DNA from: Christensenellaceae bacterium
GTDB lineage: Bacteria > Bacillota > Clostridia > Christensenellales > Borkfalkiaceae
Length of the DNA stretch: 12,478 bases
Assembly: GCA_948482865.1 (NCBI GenBank)
Contig: CAOMHR010000032.1
Span: 1 to 12,478 of the forward strand
Direction: 5' to 3'
Shown: positions 1 through 8,011 of the stretch, one piece after another
How positions within the stretch are numbered: position 1 is the stretch's first letter
Layout of the letters: every line of letters begins with the position of its first letter
The notes under the pieces: generated by a model
The model's database searches: none
What the model saw: only the letters and a program-made list of their open reading frames with translations
Told to the model about the DNA's origin: nothing
Position numbers and translations under genes: made by a program

Positions 1-755
1 GATATGACGATATCCGTATCCGTACAGGTGCCCAGCCCCGTGAGCTGGTAACTGTCGTTTACCAATTTGTATTCAAGTCCTTCGGAAGGTTTGCGCATCT
101 GGCAGTTGCGGCACTCTTTTACGTACCTGCCTTCCGAAGCAATGTGAACGCTCTGGTAAAAATGGGTGGTAGGTTTAAGCTCTACCATTTTCGAATCCTG
201 ACAGGTTTTACATATGACAGTCTGCCAGCCGCAATCCGTGCAAGTTTCGCGCTTGATTACCGTCTGGGCATTTTCTTCGTCCCAGTCGTGTCCCGTAGCG
301 GGCGTTATTTCAGATTTGATGAAACCGCATTCGGAACAGGTTTTATACCTGTACCCCTGCGAAACGCAGCTTGCCACAGTTTCAACAACCCACTCTTCGG
401 GGTATTTATGGGCGCAGACTTTGGGCGATATGCCGATATTACGCACTTCACCGTTTGCGAATTTTATAAGTAACTCGCCGTCCTTGTTATAGGTGATGTC
501 AACTATGCCTATGCCGTCGATACCGTCTTCACCGTCTTCGCCGTCCGAACCGACTACCGTTCCGCAATTGACGTATTCGCCGTTGGACAATACCAGATAC
601 AGGTCGCCGTCTTCGACGAACGCCCCCGTAATGTTTACGCCGTCGGCGCCGTCAGCTCCGTTATTGCCTTTTTCACCACGGCATGCGGTCACGCATAATG
701 CACAAAGCGCAGCGACAAAAATTGTGACCAGAATAATTATTAAGTTTTTTTTCAT
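1..755 (-). CDS. LRR (BspA-like) surface lipoprotein, N-terminal part
   Basis: Partial: 251 codons are visible and the reading frame leaves the window without a stop. The start is ATG at 755, with a GAGAGAGG Shine-Dalgarno site just upstream. Residues 1-24 form a lipoprotein signal peptide ending in VTA|C, so Cys25 would be lipidated and the protein anchored outside the membrane. Collagen-like G-X-Y triplets follow at about 27-41 and 69-83, flanking a small beta-type segment. Residues 114-222 carry Cys/His-rich repeats (C-x2-C at 140, 172, 182 and 215, plus a GHDW motif), as seen in clostridial surface proteins. The last visible residues (Y-Q-L-T-G-L-G-T-C-T-D-T-D-I-V-I) look like the opening of an LRR_5/BspA leucine-rich repeat array, so a long LRR domain is expected beyond the window. 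It lies 58 nt after hppA with no terminator between, so co-transcription is possible. The adhesion role is inferred from the family. Confidence 0.8.
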   Translation of the reverse strand, partial: MKKNLIIILVTIFVAALCALCVTACRGEKGNNGADGADGVNITGAFVEDGDLYLVLSNGEYVNCGTVVGSDGEDGEDGIDGIGIVDITYNKDGELLIKFANGEVRNIGISPKVCAHKYPEEWVVETVASCVSQGYRYKTCSECGFIKSEITPATGHDWDEENAQTVIKRETCTDCGWQTVICKTCQDSKMVELKPTTHFYQSVHIASEGRYVKECRNCQMRKPSEGLEYKLVNDSYQLTGLGTCTDTDIVI

Positions 756-813
756 TTGCCTCTCTCTTTCGTCTTCCCACGCAATAAAACGTCAAAAGGG
801 CGATTAAAATTAT

Positions 814-2988
814 TTAAAAATTGATGTGTAGCACGTCAAACAGGTTGTATTGGCTGAAAACGACTACCGCTACCAATGAAACCGTTGACATAATTTTGAT
901 AAGAATATCCAGCGAAGGCCCTACCGTATCTTTTAAAGGGTCGCCCACAGTGTCGCCGACTACCGATGCGTCATGCGCGGCAGAACCCTTACTTTCGCCT
1001 TCAACTCCGCCTGCTTCAATATACTTTTTCGCGTTATCCCACGCGCCGCCCGCATTGCCGCAAAACAGTGCAAGCATTATCGCCGTGATTGTCGCGCCTA
1101 TCAGAAGACCCGCGACAAACATCGGTCCGAATATAAATCCCGAAACAAGCGGAACGAGTATACACATTATGCAGGGCAATCTCATCTCTTTAAGCGCTCC
1201 CTGCGAAGAAATTTCTATACAAGTCTTGTAGTCGGGCAAAGTTTCGCCTTCAAGCAGTCCCTTTATCTCGCGGAACTGGCGGCGCACTTCTTCAACCATT
1301 TTTCTTGCCGCTTTTGCGACCGCTTCTATAAGCATACCCGAGAACAGGAAGGGCAGCGCAGCGCCGCAAAGCGCGCCGCAAAGGGTCAACGGGTCGATTA
1401 AATCCAGTAAAAGATTTTCGCCAGAAAAAGCGTACAGATACGAAGTCATAAGCGACAGCGCCGCAAAAGCAGCCGAGCCGATTGCAAATCCCTTGCCTAT
1501 CGCCGCCGTGGTGTTGCCCACGCTGTCAAGTTTGTCGGTAATTTCCCTTACGCCGTGTTCCAGACCGCTCATTTCGGCTATGCCGCCCGCGTTGTCTGAA
1601 ATGGGACCGTACGTATCCACCGAAACGGTAGCCGCAACGAACGACAGCATACCGAACGCCGCGCACGCAATTCCGTACATACCCGCAATAGCGTAAGAGC
1701 CGAATATCGCAACCGCAAGCACCACTACGGGGAGCATACAGCTTATCATACCGTTTGCAAGTCCCTGCGTAACGGTAAGTGCAGGACCTTCCTTTGAAGC
1801 CTGCGATATTTTTTTAGTGGGCTTATAGTCGTAACTGGTGTAATACTCCGAAATAATTCCTATAAGTATGCCCGCCGCAATGCCGCACACCGCCGCAAGC
1901 CAGGGGCTGAACGCGCCCACCTTAAAGCCCACTGCGGGAAGGATATCTTTGTCTACGTCCCTGAACATAAAGTAACTGAGAACCACGCCCGCGCCGATAG
2001 TCACCGCCGCGGAAATCCAGGTTGCAATGTTCAGTTCCATATGCACGTTTTTGGAAAGTCTTGGCTTTATCATTATGTACGAAATGCCTATCACGCAGGA
2101 AACAAGTCCGCAGCCCGCAAAAATTACGGGGAACAAAAGCATTCTGTTCAACAGAGCGGTATCCGCATAAACGTTATGCATAAACAGCTCGCACGCCAGC
2201 ATCACCGCCGAAAGTATAGCGCCCACGTAGCTTTCCAGAAGGTCGCTGCCCAGTCCCGCAACGTCGCCCACGTTGTCGCCCACGTTGTCCGCTATGGTAG
2301 CGGGGTTTCTGGGGTCGTCTTCGGGAATGTGCGCTTCTGTCTTGCCGACAAGATCCGCGCCCATATCCGCGGCTTTTGTGTAAATGCCGCCGCCCACGCG
2401 GTTAAACATTGCTATTATAGAGCAACCCAGCGCATAGCCCGAAAGGGTCATTGTGAAGGACGATTCAAGTCCCGTGATAAAGTTTTTGCCTATGGCGTCG
2501 GTAGCAATGTCATTTATCTGACCGGCAGCCAAGCCGAACACGCAATAAACTATGATAACGCCTAAAAGCGCAAAGCCCGCAACGCACAGCCCCATTACCG
2601 AGCCGCCTTTGAAAGCAACTTTAAGCGTCTTGCCCAAATCGCCCGATTCGCGCGCCTTGTTGGTTACGCGGACGTTTGCATAGGTGGCAATTTTCATACC
2701 GACCCAGCCTGCCGCCGCACTTAAAACCGCGCCTATGACAAATGCTATCGCCGCCTGCCAGCTTATTACGATAAATACGACCACGGCGATTACCGCGCCT
2801 ATTATCGAAACAAGTTTATACTCGTAACGTATAAATGCGTTTGCGCCTATGCGTATCGCTCCTGCAATTTCGCCCATGCGCTCGGTCCCTTCTTCCATTT
2901 TCTTAACGCAGAAATAGTTGAAAACCGCGTAAGATGTGGCGAGAAGCACCGCAACGCCGACGATAATCAAAAGCAGATTAGTGTTCAT
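814..2988 (-). CDS. hppA: K+-dependent membrane-bound (ion-pumping) pyrophosphatase
   Basis: A 724-residue integral membrane protein, of normal length for this family, that couples hydrolysis of pyrophosphate to H+ and/or Na+ export across the cytoplasmic membrane. Substrate-site motifs are intact: GGGIYTKAADMGADLVGK at about 199-216, DNVGDNVGD at 234-242, DTYGPISDNAGGIAEM at about 458-473, and the C-terminal block GDTVGDPLKDTVGPSL. In GNTTAAIGKG (491-500) the Ala and Gly positions match the K+-dependent subfamily; K+-independent enzymes carry Lys and Thr there (established from work on the Carboxydothermus enzyme). Glu252 in SDLLESY is the membrane Glu linked to ion choice, but Na+ versus H+ pumping cannot be decided by eye. 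The start at ATG 2988 is supported by GGGGAG six to seven bases upstream. It has its own promoter and follows the terminator of the oxidoreductase gene. The lipoprotein gene follows after 58 nt. Confidence 0.97.
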   Translation of the reverse strand: MNTNLLLIIVGVAVLLATSYAVFNYFCVKKMEEGTERMGEIAGAIRIGANAFIRYEYKLVSIIGAVIAVVVFIVISWQAAIAFVIGAVLSAAAGWVGMKIATYANVRVTNKARESGDLGKTLKVAFKGGSVMGLCVAGFALLGVIIVYCVFGLAAGQINDIATDAIGKNFITGLESSFTMTLSGYALGCSIIAMFNRVGGGIYTKAADMGADLVGKTEAHIPEDDPRNPATIADNVGDNVGDVAGLGSDLLESYVGAILSAVMLACELFMHNVYADTALLNRMLLFPVIFAGCGLVSCVIGISYIMIKPRLSKNVHMELNIATWISAAVTIGAGVVLSYFMFRDVDKDILPAVGFKVGAFSPWLAAVCGIAAGILIGIISEYYTSYDYKPTKKISQASKEGPALTVTQGLANGMISCMLPVVVLAVAIFGSYAIAGMYGIACAAFGMLSFVAATVSVDTYGPISDNAGGIAEMSGLEHGVREITDKLDSVGNTTAAIGKGFAIGSAAFAALSLMTSYLYAFSGENLLLDLIDPLTLCGALCGAALPFLFSGMLIEAVAKAARKMVEEVRRQFREIKGLLEGETLPDYKTCIEISSQGALKEMRLPCIMCILVPLVSGFIFGPMFVAGLLIGATITAIMLALFCGNAGGAWDNAKKYIEAGGVEGESKGSAAHDASVVGDTVGDPLKDTVGPSLDILIKIMSTVSLVAVVVFSQYNLFDVLHINF

Positions 2989-3020
2989 TAAATTCTCCCC
3001 CTTTTTAATATTCCGCTACA

Positions 3021-3049
3021 ATAATAACACACCTGAAAAAAAATAGCAA
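3021..3049 (-). promoter_or_regulatory. Predicted sigma-70 promoter of hppA
   Basis: On the minus strand, TTGCTA (3049-3044), a 17-base spacer and TATTAT (3026-3021), with TG one base before the -10 box (extended -10). Transcription would start near 3014, giving a leader of about 25 nt. It lies just after the upstream gene's terminator, which fits an independent unit. Confidence 0.6.
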
Positions 3050-3061
3050 TACAAAAGGTAA

Positions 3062-3106
3062 AATTAACCAAAATAAAATCCGCCCGCGGCAAACGCCGCG
3101 GGCGGC
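3062..3106 (-). terminator. Rho-independent terminator of the GltD-like gene
   Basis: A perfect 11-bp GC stem (3080-3090 with 3095-3105) and a 4-nt loop, followed on the minus strand by a T-rich tail (ATTTTATTTTGG). It sits 19 nt after the stop codon of the oxidoreductase. The plus-strand side has no T tract, so it acts on minus-strand transcripts. Confidence 0.85.
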
Positions 3107-3124
3107 AGTAAAAAACGTATTTTA

Positions 3125-4351
3125 TCAGTCTTTGGGGAGTGATTTAAGGTACGCGTCCATAGCGTAAGCCACGCGCTTGGAAGTTTCGGCGGCTTCCACA
3201 ACCGTCTTTGCCCCGCGCACTACGTCGCCCGAAGCAAAGAGACCCGCCCTTGTCGTCTGCCCGTCTTCGGAAATTATCGCAAGCCCGCGCGAATTTGTTT
3301 CCAGCCCTTCGGTCTGGGTCAGTATAAGATTGGAAGGGCGCTGCGAAACGCAAATCATAACCGTGTCGGCTTTCATCAGTTCTGGCTTGTCCGAAGTGGA
3401 AATTACCCTGTGATTTTCATCGCATACTGTGTCGGCGAACATTACGCCTTCGTCCGTAATTTCAACGGGAGCTTTGTTGAAAATAAATTCCGCCCCTTCA
3501 ATTTCGGCGTATTCCTTTTCTTCTTCGCTTGCGGTATATCTGTCGCTTCTGACAACTATCTTAACGTCCTTTACGCCCCGTCTCAACGCGGTGCGCGCTA
3601 CGTCCATTGCAACGTTGCCCGCGCCTATGACCAAAACGCTGTCGCCCAATTTATAAACGTCAGGGCGCTCTAAAAAGTGTACGCCGTAATGTACGTGACC
3701 GAGCGTTTCGCCCTTGATATTCAACGCGATAGGCCAGGTCACGCCCGTGCCTATAGAGATTGCCTTAAACCCGTCGCGGAACAGTTCTTCTATGCCGAAC
3801 GCCTTGCCTATGGTGACGTTGAATTTTATTTTAACGCCCAGTTTGCGCATTAAAACTTCATACCTGTCCACTATCGTTTTGGGCAGACGGAATTCGGGTA
3901 TGCCGTATCTTAAAACGCCGCCTATCTCCGCCTTTGACTCGAACACGGTCACGTCGTAACCGAGTTGCGCCATTTTTATTGAAATGGTTATGCCTGCGGG
4001 GCCCGCGCCCACAACCGCCACTTTAATTCCGTTAGGTTCGGCTTTGTCAAGTTCGAGACTGTCAAGATATGCGGAAGAGATAAAGTTTTCGATAGTGCTT
4101 ATTTCCACAGGCTCGCCTTTAAGACCGCGTATACAGTGACCCTGACACTGGTTGCCGTGGTTGCATACTATAGAACAGACCGCAGACAGCGGATTGTTTT
4201 CAAAAAGCATTTTGCCCGCCTTTTTCATTTCGCCGTTCAAAAACGCCGATATAAAGTCGGGTATGGGCGTGTTTATGGGACAGCCCTGTCTGCACAGCGG
4301 CTTTTTACAGTTTAAACATCTTTTGGCTTCGGCTATTACGTTATGTGCCAT
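3125..4351 (-). CDS. GltD-like FAD/NAD(P)-dependent Fe-S oxidoreductase
   Basis: A 408-residue soluble flavoprotein resembling the glutamate synthase small subunit, the DPD N-terminal module and NfnB-type proteins. Residues 12-24 (C12, C15, C20, C24) and 59-73 (C59, C63, C69, C73) are the two tetra-cysteine sets of the N-terminal [4Fe-4S] domain. GAGPAG at 115-120 is the FAD-binding Rossmann loop, GIPEFRLPK at about 150-158 is the usual family signature, and GAGNVA at 243-248 begins the NAD(P)-binding domain. The C-terminal GLFASGDVVRGAKTVVEAA block closes the FAD site. The start at ATG 4351 follows AAGGAG at good spacing. No glutamate synthase large subunit, dihydropyrimidine dehydrogenase or NfnA partner is in the window, so the electron partner and substrate are unknown; calling it gltD would go beyond the evidence. 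It lies 40 nt after the HIT gene, so the two are probably one operon. Confidence 0.9.
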   Translation of the reverse strand: MAHNVIAEAKRCLNCKKPLCRQGCPINTPIPDFISAFLNGEMKKAGKMLFENNPLSAVCSIVCNHGNQCQGHCIRGLKGEPVEISTIENFISSAYLDSLELDKAEPNGIKVAVVGAGPAGITISIKMAQLGYDVTVFESKAEIGGVLRYGIPEFRLPKTIVDRYEVLMRKLGVKIKFNVTIGKAFGIEELFRDGFKAISIGTGVTWPIALNIKGETLGHVHYGVHFLERPDVYKLGDSVLVIGAGNVAMDVARTALRRGVKDVKIVVRSDRYTASEEEKEYAEIEGAEFIFNKAPVEITDEGVMFADTVCDENHRVISTSDKPELMKADTVMICVSQRPSNLILTQTEGLETNSRGLAIISEDGQTTRAGLFASGDVVRGAKTVVEAAETSKRVAYAMDAYLKSLPKD

Positions 4352-4391
4352 ATTTACTCCTTAATAACTCACGCAAATTTTTTCCGCGCGG

Positions 4392-4811
4392 TTAAAGCGC
4401 GTTTTTAATATCTTCAATCATTTTTGCATATTCGGCGTCCGTAAGATATACCTTGTCCGGATTCATTGTGAACGTGCCGCCCCATTCGTCGCCGCCCCTG
4501 TATTTGGGGCAAAGGTGAACGTGCAGGTGACAGCCCGTGTCGCCGTATGCTCCGTAATTGAGCTTATCGGGGGCGAACACTTTGTGTATCGCTTTCGCCG
4601 CGCGGTTCACGTCTTCGAAAAACAGATTTCTCTGTTCGTCCGTGATATCCACAATCTCGCTGACGTGGTCTTTGTAAGCGACAATACATCTGCCGCGCTT
4701 GGACTGCTCTTTAAAAAGTATTAAACGGCTCACCTTTAAATCGCATATTCCGATACCGAATTTTGCAAGCGGTTCGCCGCCCACGCAATAACCGCAGTTA
4801 CAGTCTTTCAT
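4392..4811 (-). CDS. HIT-family (histidine triad) nucleotide-binding protein
   Basis: A 139-residue cytoplasmic protein. The histidine triad is H95-L-H97-V-H99-L-C-P, the catalytic signature of HIT nucleotide hydrolases/transferases, and the preceding LNYGAYGDTGCHLHV segment is typical of the family. Relatives hydrolyse phosphoramidates or dinucleoside polyphosphates; the substrate here cannot be read from sequence. The extreme N-terminus has C4, C6 and C9, and C23 lies nearby, a possible metal site that most minimal HinT proteins lack. The start at ATG 4811 follows GGGGGAA. A strong promoter lies just upstream. The stop codon is 40 nt before the start of the GltD-like gene with no hairpin between, so it is the first gene of a two-gene operon. 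Confidence 0.92.
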   Translation of the reverse strand: MKDCNCGYCVGGEPLAKFGIGICDLKVSRLILFKEQSKRGRCIVAYKDHVSEIVDITDEQRNLFFEDVNRAAKAIHKVFAPDKLNYGAYGDTGCHLHVHLCPKYRGGDEWGGTFTMNPDKVYLTDAEYAKMIEDIKNAL

Positions 4812-4843
4812 ATTGTTCCCCCAAAAAAATTTTTTACCCGCCC

Positions 4844-4872
4844 ATTATACCACAGCCTTAATTATTATTCAA
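4844..4872 (-). promoter_or_regulatory. Predicted sigma-70 promoter of the HIT/oxidoreductase operon
   Basis: Minus strand TTGAAT (4872-4867), a 17-base spacer and a perfect TATAAT (4849-4844) preceded by TGG, an extended -10. Predicted start near 4837, with a leader of about 25 nt. Confidence 0.75.
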
Positions 4873-4917
4873 TAGCTATTTAAAAAATTTTTTCCGCAAA
4901 TCATTGTTGGTTATACG

Positions 4918-4950
4918 AAAAGCGGCGCGCCTTCACGGCGCGCCGCTTTT
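4918..4950 (-). terminator. Terminator of the large surface-protein gene
   Basis: A 14-bp stem (4918-4931 with 4937-4950) with a GC-rich core, AAAA and TTTT at its ends and a 5-nt loop. It starts 13 nt after the stop codon of the surface protein and precedes the promoter of the HIT operon. The flanking A/T runs make it nearly symmetric, so it could also work on plus-strand transcripts. Confidence 0.8.
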
Positions 4951-4962
4951 ATTTAAACCTGA

Positions 4963-7929
4963 TTATATTTTGTCATAAAAGCCGTCTATATCAAAATTTG
5001 TTTCCGTTTCGTACGAGCGCGTTACGGGCTTTGTTTTTGTGGTGTCAACCGTGGTCGTGGTGGTTATCACCGCATCGGACGGATACTGCGCGGGCGGACT
5101 GCCCGCATTTCTCTCCACGCTCTGCGGTATCGCCGCAGTGGCGGGCGACGGTACTGCCGTTATGTTTACGGGCGCGGCGTTTCCGCCGTTGCTTAAAGCC
5201 TGCAATAATGATACGACTATCTCTGCGGGAATCGCGTTTCCGCCGCGCCAATACCTTTCCTCGGCAAGCATTGCACGCTGTTCGGCAGCTCTCGCCCGCT
5301 CTTCAATACGCACCCGCTCCTCCAAAAGTTTGGTCTCCGCCGCTCTCGCCCGCTCTTCGGCGTAGACGGAATGATAATCCATCCCGCCCGCCGCAGGCGG
5401 ATAACCGCTTTGCTGTACGCTTTGGTTAGCGCGAAGCTGTTCAAGCTCTGCTTCGATTTTGGCAAGCGCCCTTGCCACGTCGCCCGTAATTTGGGCAGAC
5501 GCAGTCACGGGCTGGTGCGCCTGCTGCTGTACGGGTTGTTGCATTGCCATACCCGCCAATCCCGCGTTAGCCATATTAGCCTGAGCGCGTATCTTTTCAA
5601 GTTCCGCTTCCTGCTTCGCCTTTGCAAGCTCGCGTTCCGCCGCTATTCTCTCCTGCTGGAGTCTGCGCTCTTCTTCCCTTCTCGCCTTTTCTTCCGCGCG
5701 CTGCTCCTTGCTCTTCCTGCATTTGCATGCCACCGCTATGATTATTATCAACAGGACAAGCACCGCAAGCCCGATAAGGAACCAAGCCCATACGGGCAAA
5801 CCCAATACGGTATCGGACATAAAGTTTTTTACCTTATTCCAGACTGCCGTAACGCCGTTGTTATTTAATGTATCGTTGTCGGGGTCTGTTGTGCCGCCGC
5901 CAGGATTGTCGGGGTCGGTAGGGTCGGTCGTGCCGCCGCCGGGGTTGTCGGGGTCGGTCGGGTCTGTTGTGCCGCCGCCCGGGTTATCGGGGTCGGTCGG
6001 GTCGGTCGTGCCGCCGCCCGGGTTATCGGGGTCGGATGATTTTACAATGTTTATCGTCACGGTTTTCGCATCCGTATCACCGCTATCCCAAACGGTATGT
6101 TCACCACCGTCTGCAAGCGTTACGATTACGGCATAAACCCCCTCGTCCGTTGCAGAAACAACCAGCTCGCCCGTTGCGCTATCATAGCTTTCTTCCGTAA
6201 GACCGTCAAAAGAATACTTAACGTAAGAAGTAATATTTTTCAGCGTAAAAGTCTTTTTTGTTCCGTTGTAAGTTTCGGTTACCGTTGTATCTCCGCCCGA
6301 AAGCGTCGGACAAAAGACAGTCGCTTTTGTTACTTCAAACAAATCGCTTTGTTTAGTATCTTCGTCAATTGTGTAATTACAGTCATTTTCAATTTCAGCA
6401 ACCGCGTACCATTTGCCGTAGCTCGTCGGCTTTGCAAAAACGTTAGTTTCATCCCCTTCCTTAAAATATTTTGTAATCAATTTTGGGTATTTTTGACCCG
6501 TATCTCGGGAATAAATTTCTTTCTCGTCTGCAAAACTTGCAATCAAATAACCGTTTTCGTCACTTTCGAACTTTACCGCCAACGGTTTTTTGTTTACGGT
6601 AAAAGTAAATGTTTTAGGGTCTACTGTTTGGTCGCTCCAAAATAAACCATTATCAAACGCCGCCTGCGTAAGATTTGCCGTTAAAGTATAACTGTTTACA
6701 TCAATCATTTCACTACTTGGAAAATTTAAATTTACAAAATCCGCGTTGTACCAACTTACGTTTAAATCTGCAAATTTTTCGTTACTCTTCCAGTCTTCGC
6801 CATTATAATTCGTTTCTGCTACTTTAGGAACAGATATACTTAAAGTAGATAGCTTAATATGAATAGCGGGTCTAACAGCGGAATTTCCGTTATTTATAAC
6901 ATCTATATTCGCAGCGTAACCTCCGCTTTCATAGCTCATTGCATACGAAAATCTATCAGGATCGGCGCTGCGCGTTCTTGTTGTTACGCTGTTAGCACGC
7001 TGTGATACTGTCGTTTTCCAATAGCCGCTAGCATCAACTTCCGTAACTGAAGGTAGCCATATATTATCTTCCGTCCATCCATTATAGCTGTATCCGTCTC
7101 CGCTTTGCGACGTATAAAACTCATCGGTGTTGGAAGGATCGTTCTTATATTTATTTTCCGACATCTGCCAATCAACGAATTTTGGAGCAATAATAAATTT
7201 TGAAATTTCTCCGTCTCCTGTAAATTCCACAAATTTATTATCTTCTTCCGGCTCGTATGTATTTGATTTTAAGTTAAATGTGAACTCGCTATTACCATAT
7301 CCCGTAAAATAAGTACCATTACTGTACGTATTCCCGTTGTTTATAAGCTGGTGGATATAACTCGCAGAATACAGATTCGAGCTGGGAATACATTTGTTGC
7401 CGGAATTAAAAGAATCATTAAAATATGAAACTTCATACTTCCCACTATTCTTAGTATGAGAAAGCCACAAAGTCAAAACTACTTGCTTTACACCGTAAAT
7501 TTCCGTCTGCGCAATGTATGCGGGAATCCACTCCAAATAATCGCCCGTACCGCCGTATTTACCCAAAAACAAAGTATTATTTCCAAACTTCGAAGCATTT
7601 ATTACCGTACCGTTCTCAACTACATCAGCAATGAGATCTTCTATTTTTGCATAATCATTACTTGCAGCAACCGCTAAGGCATCAAGTGTATCTTTGGATA
7701 ACTGCTTATTTTCGTAGTCGTAAAGTATGCCTAAACTTCCGCCTTGCGATTTGGTATGCGCCAGTGCCGTCTTGTTTTTGGGCGCAATAAAAGCACAGCA
7801 TAAAATTGCTGTGCATAAAAAGAGCATTATTAAAGTAAACAGACTTAACTTTTTAGCCTGTTTTTTGTTTACGCTATAAAGTACGTACCCCCCCCCTATA
7901 CTGGTTGAGATTGTTCTTTTCTTTATCAT
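4963..7929 (-). CDS. Large membrane-anchored surface protein with cytoplasmic coiled-coil tail
   Basis: 988 residues; function not recognised. A positively charged N-terminus of about 27 residues leads into a hydrophobic segment (27-49), either a signal peptide or an anchor. Residues about 110-360 end in VRPAIHIKL (352-360) and resemble the DUF6273-type surface domain (weak, by eye). Residues about 365-630 look like Ig/MBG-like beta domains with Y-N-G motifs. Residues 633-684 are four 13-residue units (DPDNPGGGTTDPT), a flexible stalk. A strong membrane segment spans 711-735, followed by basic CKCRKSK, so the remainder (736-988) should be cytoplasmic: charged coiled coils (about 739-790, 826-845 and 865-900, with EERARAAE twice), Gln/Pro-rich linkers, a T-rich stretch and a C-terminal DIDGFYDKI. 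There is no LPXTG motif. The start at ATG 7929 follows AGGAG. The part coding for the outer domains is visibly AT-richer than the tail. It has its own promoter and terminator. Codons 12-14 are a run of nine G. Confidence 0.85.
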   Translation of the reverse strand: MIKKRTISTSIGGGYVLYSVNKKQAKKLSLFTLIMLFLCTAILCCAFIAPKNKTALAHTKSQGGSLGILYDYENKQLSKDTLDALAVAASNDYAKIEDLIADVVENGTVINASKFGNNTLFLGKYGGTGDYLEWIPAYIAQTEIYGVKQVVLTLWLSHTKNSGKYEVSYFNDSFNSGNKCIPSSNLYSASYIHQLINNGNTYSNGTYFTGYGNSEFTFNLKSNTYEPEEDNKFVEFTGDGEISKFIIAPKFVDWQMSENKYKNDPSNTDEFYTSQSGDGYSYNGWTEDNIWLPSVTEVDASGYWKTTVSQRANSVTTRTRSADPDRFSYAMSYESGGYAANIDVINNGNSAVRPAIHIKLSTLSISVPKVAETNYNGEDWKSNEKFADLNVSWYNADFVNLNFPSSEMIDVNSYTLTANLTQAAFDNGLFWSDQTVDPKTFTFTVNKKPLAVKFESDENGYLIASFADEKEIYSRDTGQKYPKLITKYFKEGDETNVFAKPTSYGKWYAVAEIENDCNYTIDEDTKQSDLFEVTKATVFCPTLSGGDTTVTETYNGTKKTFTLKNITSYVKYSFDGLTEESYDSATGELVVSATDEGVYAVIVTLADGGEHTVWDSGDTDAKTVTINIVKSSDPDNPGGGTTDPTDPDNPGGGTTDPTDPDNPGGGTTDPTDPDNPGGGTTDPDNDTLNNNGVTAVWNKVKNFMSDTVLGLPVWAWFLIGLAVLVLLIIIIAVACKCRKSKEQRAEEKARREEERRLQQERIAAERELAKAKQEAELEKIRAQANMANAGLAGMAMQQPVQQQAHQPVTASAQITGDVARALAKIEAELEQLRANQSVQQSGYPPAAGGMDYHSVYAEERARAAETKLLEERVRIEERARAAEQRAMLAEERYWRGGNAIPAEIVVSLLQALSNGGNAAPVNITAVPSPATAAIPQSVERNAGSPPAQYPSDAVITTTTTVDTTKTKPVTRSYETETNFDIDGFYDKI
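5878..6033 (-). repeat. Four 39-bp in-frame tandem repeats (Pro/Gly stalk)
   Basis: Four tandem 39-base units, each coding for D-P-D-N-P-G-G-G-T-T-D-P-T (the last unit ends in D). The units differ mainly at synonymous positions. They encode a flexible linker between the extracellular domains and the membrane segment. Copy number could change by recombination without breaking the frame. Confidence 0.95.
7888..7896 (-). repeat. Homopolymeric G9 tract (candidate phase-variation site)
   Basis: Nine C on the plus strand, nine G on the coding strand, forming codons 12-14 (Gly-Gly-Gly) of the surface protein. With eight G the frame reaches TAA six codons after the tract; with ten G it reaches TAG after four codons. 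Either change would abolish the full-length protein. Confidence 0.9.
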
Positions 7930-7965
7930 AATAGTACTCCTGCCGATTATTTTTTAAGTACACAG

Positions 7966-7994
7966 ATTATAACACAGGTTTTCGACAATTTCAA
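7966..7994 (-). promoter_or_regulatory. Predicted sigma-70 promoter of the surface-protein gene
   Basis: Minus strand TTGAAA (7994-7989), a 17-base spacer and a perfect TATAAT (7971-7966) preceded by TGT, an extended -10. Predicted start near 7959, with a leader of about 30 nt containing AGGAG. An A/T-rich stretch lies directly upstream (8000-8018). Confidence 0.78.
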
Positions 7995-8011
7995 CCCTTT
8001 TTCTAAATTTT

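Noticed and set aside
756..813. Separate promoter or terminator between hppA and the lipoprotein gene
   Set aside because: TTGACG occurs at 795-790, but no acceptable -10 box lies at the right distance, and no hairpin with a T tract is present.
2041..2565. Plus-strand open frame of 174 codons within hppA
   Set aside because: It lies opposite a perfectly conserved pyrophosphatase, has no recognisable motif and no ribosome site; it is a shadow of the coding strand. The same holds for the other plus-strand frames opposite genes.
5371..5868. Plus-strand open frame of 165 codons opposite the coiled-coil tail
   Set aside because: It is produced by the biased codons of the Glu/Arg/Ala-rich tail; Leu/Arg/Ser-rich with no family resemblance.
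5878..6033. Tandem repeat considered as a CRISPR array
   Set aside because: The units are contiguous, with no spacers, and are in frame coding for a Pro/Gly linker.
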